From NCBI GenBank assembly GCA_027186245.1, contig CP114493.1, positions 131,501 to 195,500 of the forward strand: DNA of 64,000 bases, read 5' to 3'. This DNA comes from Coriaria nepalensis (lineage: Eukaryota; Streptophyta; Magnoliopsida; Cucurbitales; Coriariaceae). The notes beneath the pieces were generated by a model. The model was not told where the DNA came from, ran no database searches, and was given only the letters and a program-made list of their open reading frames with translations. Shown piece by piece: positions 61,524 through 64,000 of the stretch; position 1 is the stretch's first letter; each line of letters starts with the position of its first letter. A program made the translations under genes and the position numbers.

Positions 61524-64000
61524 ATGGCTGCGAAGCTTCTACATTCTTTAGCAGATGAGAATCCAGATCTGCAGAAGCAAATAGGATGTATGACCGGAAT
61601 TTTTCAGATGTTTGATCATCAGCATATCCTCATGGGCAGGCGTTTTAGCCCCAAAAAACTTCCCCCAGGTATGTTCTCTTACTACTCACTCTTAGGTACT
61701 ATATCATTAAAAAAAATGACCATGTTTAGGCTTAGATTTGCTTATTTTGTTTGAAAAGCCAATTCCTTCTCATCCTAAAATATTATCTTATAACTTATTT
61801 GTATGATTCGGTTTCGGTCACAACCCATTATTGTTTCTAGAGAGAAAGTATCTCATGTAATTGTAACAAATTAGGGAGTTTCACTACTTTTAACATTCGA
61901 TTTGGTGGGACTCACTTGGGTTCTCACATTCCAAATGCATATTTCATTGGTACTGCCTGTTGTGTCCACACCATATTGTTCTGTTCAGTTCTTGATTTTC
62001 CTAAAAGCGTAATCCCTTTCGTCGATATATGCATATAGAATTCCTTACATGTTCTTTGCTTATGTAGCTTCGGTTTTCTTGCTGTGTAAGCATTTTCCCA
62101 AGTAATGAAAAATATATTACTCGGGGCTTAACAAACGGAAAGCTTGTGTTTTGTAGGTAACTCCAACTCATACAGTAGCAACAACTTAAGAGGAGGAGAC
62201 AACAACAGATCAGTTGTTCACAATAGAGAGGCAGCTATCGAGAAACAAAGTGGGCCCACAGAATCATCATCTCGAGCCTCATTTTCCTCATCTCGTTCAT
62301 CTTCCTTTTCCTCCGTAGATTGTAACAACAAAGCAGCCGCTCAAGCTGACTCAACCTCCTCCCCCTACTTTGACCGGCTTATTTTTGCCGAACCTCTCTC
62401 TGTAAGTAGTAGAAGGCAACCCCTCCATCTCCGAGATGTGGTCAAGGACTCCATGAATCGAGATTCCCGAACAAACGGATCTTCCTCTCTGAGACTCGGG
62501 CCCAATATTGACCTCAATGATGACTCTCTTTTAGTCCTTGCTAAACTTCAAGAAACACCCTTTTACTACAATGAAGGTAGAGAACTTCCAAGATCATCTT
62601 ATGACTCGAAAGATCAAACACAGAAATCAACTTCAAGAGAGACCCGTAGGTTTTCTTGTGACGGGAGAGAGATGAATAGATTTTCATCGTTCGAATCTCG
62701 AGAAACAATCCGGTCTATTCCAAAGCTAAAAGAGCTGCCTAGACTGTCACTTGACAGTAGAGAAAGCTCTATGTGGAATGAATCTGTTGGAACTCAGAAG
62801 CGGGCCCACAGCGTCGTAGCAAAACTGATGGGGTTAGATGCATTGCCTGATTCACCCCCGTCATTGACGGGCCCACTTAAGAAGCCCGATTTGGTTATGA
62901 GGCCAATTCCGAGTTCTAGACTTCAGATGGAAACTGCACCATGGAAGCAGGTAGATGGAAATAAAGTTTCTCGGAAAAATGAGTTTAGGCCCTTAAAAGG
63001 TCTATTAAGAACACAAAACTCAACCCCTACGGTTTATTCTGAGATCGATAAGAGATTGAATGATCTTGAATTCAAACAATCCGGGAAGAATCTTAGAGCG
63101 CTTAAACAGATAATAGAATCAATGCATAGAAAGGGACTGCTAGAGACTGCAGTCCGGCAAAAGGAAGAGCAAGTTTCAAAGGTTGAAAATCAAAGAGAAT
63201 ATGCACCAAGCAGTTCCCTTTCCTGCCAAAATACTAATATGTCTGTTATCCAACACAGGACTAGACTTGGACCTGGTTTATCAAACTCCTATGAATTCCC
63301 TATTGTTGTCATGAAACCATCAAACCTCATTGAAGATAGCAAAAAGAATTCTAATAGTAGCAGCAGTAGTAGAAGTAGCAGTAGCCATGCAAATAAGGAT
63401 CATTCTCCGAGAAACCTTCATCGAAGCTCCAGTCAAAATCCCAGCGAGAAGAAAGCAAATTCTCGGAAAGGAAAACTACCACAGGCATCAACCACCTCGT
63501 CTTCTTTCTCAAGGTCTCAATCGTATCACAAAGAAAATGGCCCGAGCTCGGGTTCTGTGAGTCCAAGACTTCTTCAACAGAAGAAGCTCAAGTTGGAGAA
63601 GCGATCTCAAGTAACTACTACTCATTCTGATTTGAGCAAACTGAGAAGCAAATCCAACAAACCGGTTTCCAACAAATCTTCCATCTCAGTGCAAAGTGAT
63701 GATCAAATTAGTGAAAAATCCCAACAATCAGACCGTAACTTATCATTGGACTTGAAGATGGATATAGAAGTCACTAGTACTGTAACGCCTGCCGAGCAAC
63801 TGGGCCCTACTTCAACCGTAAAGGTGTGAACAATTTTTATAGGCGTTTAGCTTAGCAGTTTTGAACTGGATTTCTGAAACTGAATTTTTAGTGTAAGGTT
63901 AGTTTTAAAATTCTTGAGACACATTTATTTAACAGATTTGAGATTTACTAAATTAAATCCAAACAGGGTGTTAGAATTGCTAAGGCAGACTAAGCCTTAC
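61524..64000 (+). CDS. LONGIFOLIA/TRM3-4-like protein (3' partial)
   Basis: TON1-recruiting-motif family; LONGIFOLIA proteins promote longitudinal cell elongation, associate with microtubules and recruit TON1. Exons seen: 61524-61668 and 62157-63823, phases agree; about 604 codons so far. The intron after 63823 (AAG|GTGTGA) is still open at the right edge, so the C-terminus is missing. The N-terminus LLHSLADENPDLQKQIGCM followed by TGIFQMF is the LNG signature. Later blocks are SVVAKLMGLDALPD, METAPWKQ, VYSEIDKRLNDLEFKQSGKN and LRALKQIIESMHRKGLLE, all conserved in LNG1/2 and TRM3/4. The rest is serine-rich and disordered. Placement right after the kelch gene matches the Arabidopsis order At1g18610-At1g18620, pointing to TRM3/TRM4 rather than LNG1/2. 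Confidence 0.92.

Overview
The window is nuclear DNA from a flowering plant, almost certainly a eudicot. It is AT-rich, its genes have many GT-AG introns, and its proteins match angiosperm-only families (DOF, SBP/SPL, BIM-type bHLH, COBRA, GAUT, GT106, LONGIFOLIA/TRM). I cannot name the species. Exon coordinates were worked out by hand by joining frames across splice sites; phases agree at every junction of the intact genes.

Layout. At 1-3967 (+) lies the 3' part of a BIM1-like bHLH gene. At 5544-7845 (-) is a GT106 'O-fucosyltransferase' gene of the RRT (rhamnogalacturonan I rhamnosyltransferase) type. From 8.8 to 16.8 kb is a gene-poor block with microsatellites, a LINE remnant split by a small inverted-repeat transposon, and a trace of another LTR element. 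A single-exon DOF gene (OBP4/DOF5.4-like) is at 16838-17800 (+). An internally deleted Ty1/copia element (-) occupies 18150-21783, followed by an unidentified decayed gene at 22746-23421 (-). A 24-exon HRQ1-type RecQ helicase gene is at 23984-29978 (+), an asparaginase beta-domain pseudogene at 30592-31099 (+) and GAUT11 at 31574-33639 (-). A second, older copia element (+) occupies 35513-40638. SPL6, with a miR156 site, is at 41753-43656 (+). A 5'-truncated RGP/UAM pseudogene is at 44226-45269 (-). COBL4 (46297-48183, +) and COBRA (48853-51256, -) face each other tail to tail. A PNM1-like PPR gene with disrupted frames is at 52540-54148 (-). A kelch-repeat gene is at 54895-58609 (+), and a LONGIFOLIA/TRM gene starts at 61524 and runs off the right edge.

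How the genes relate. There are no operons. Several genes act in cell-wall construction: RRT and GAUT11 in pectin, COBRA and COBL4 in oriented and secondary-wall cellulose. LONGIFOLIA, BIM1 and SPL6 are growth and development regulators. The order recalls Arabidopsis neighbourhoods At5g08110-08130 (HRQ1, BIM1), At5g60850-60960 (OBP4, COB, PNM1) and At1g18580-18620 (GAUT11, kelch, TRM3). This comparison is from memory and fits an unrearranged ancestral segment.

Novelty. I found no unknown multi-gene system. The most notable items are the PNM1-like gene broken in several low-complexity tracts, three decayed gene copies (asparaginase, RGP, unidentified), a transposon nested in a LINE with a clean target duplication, two copia elements with identifiable ends, two GC-AG introns in one helicase gene, and a one-exon-per-repeat kelch gene.
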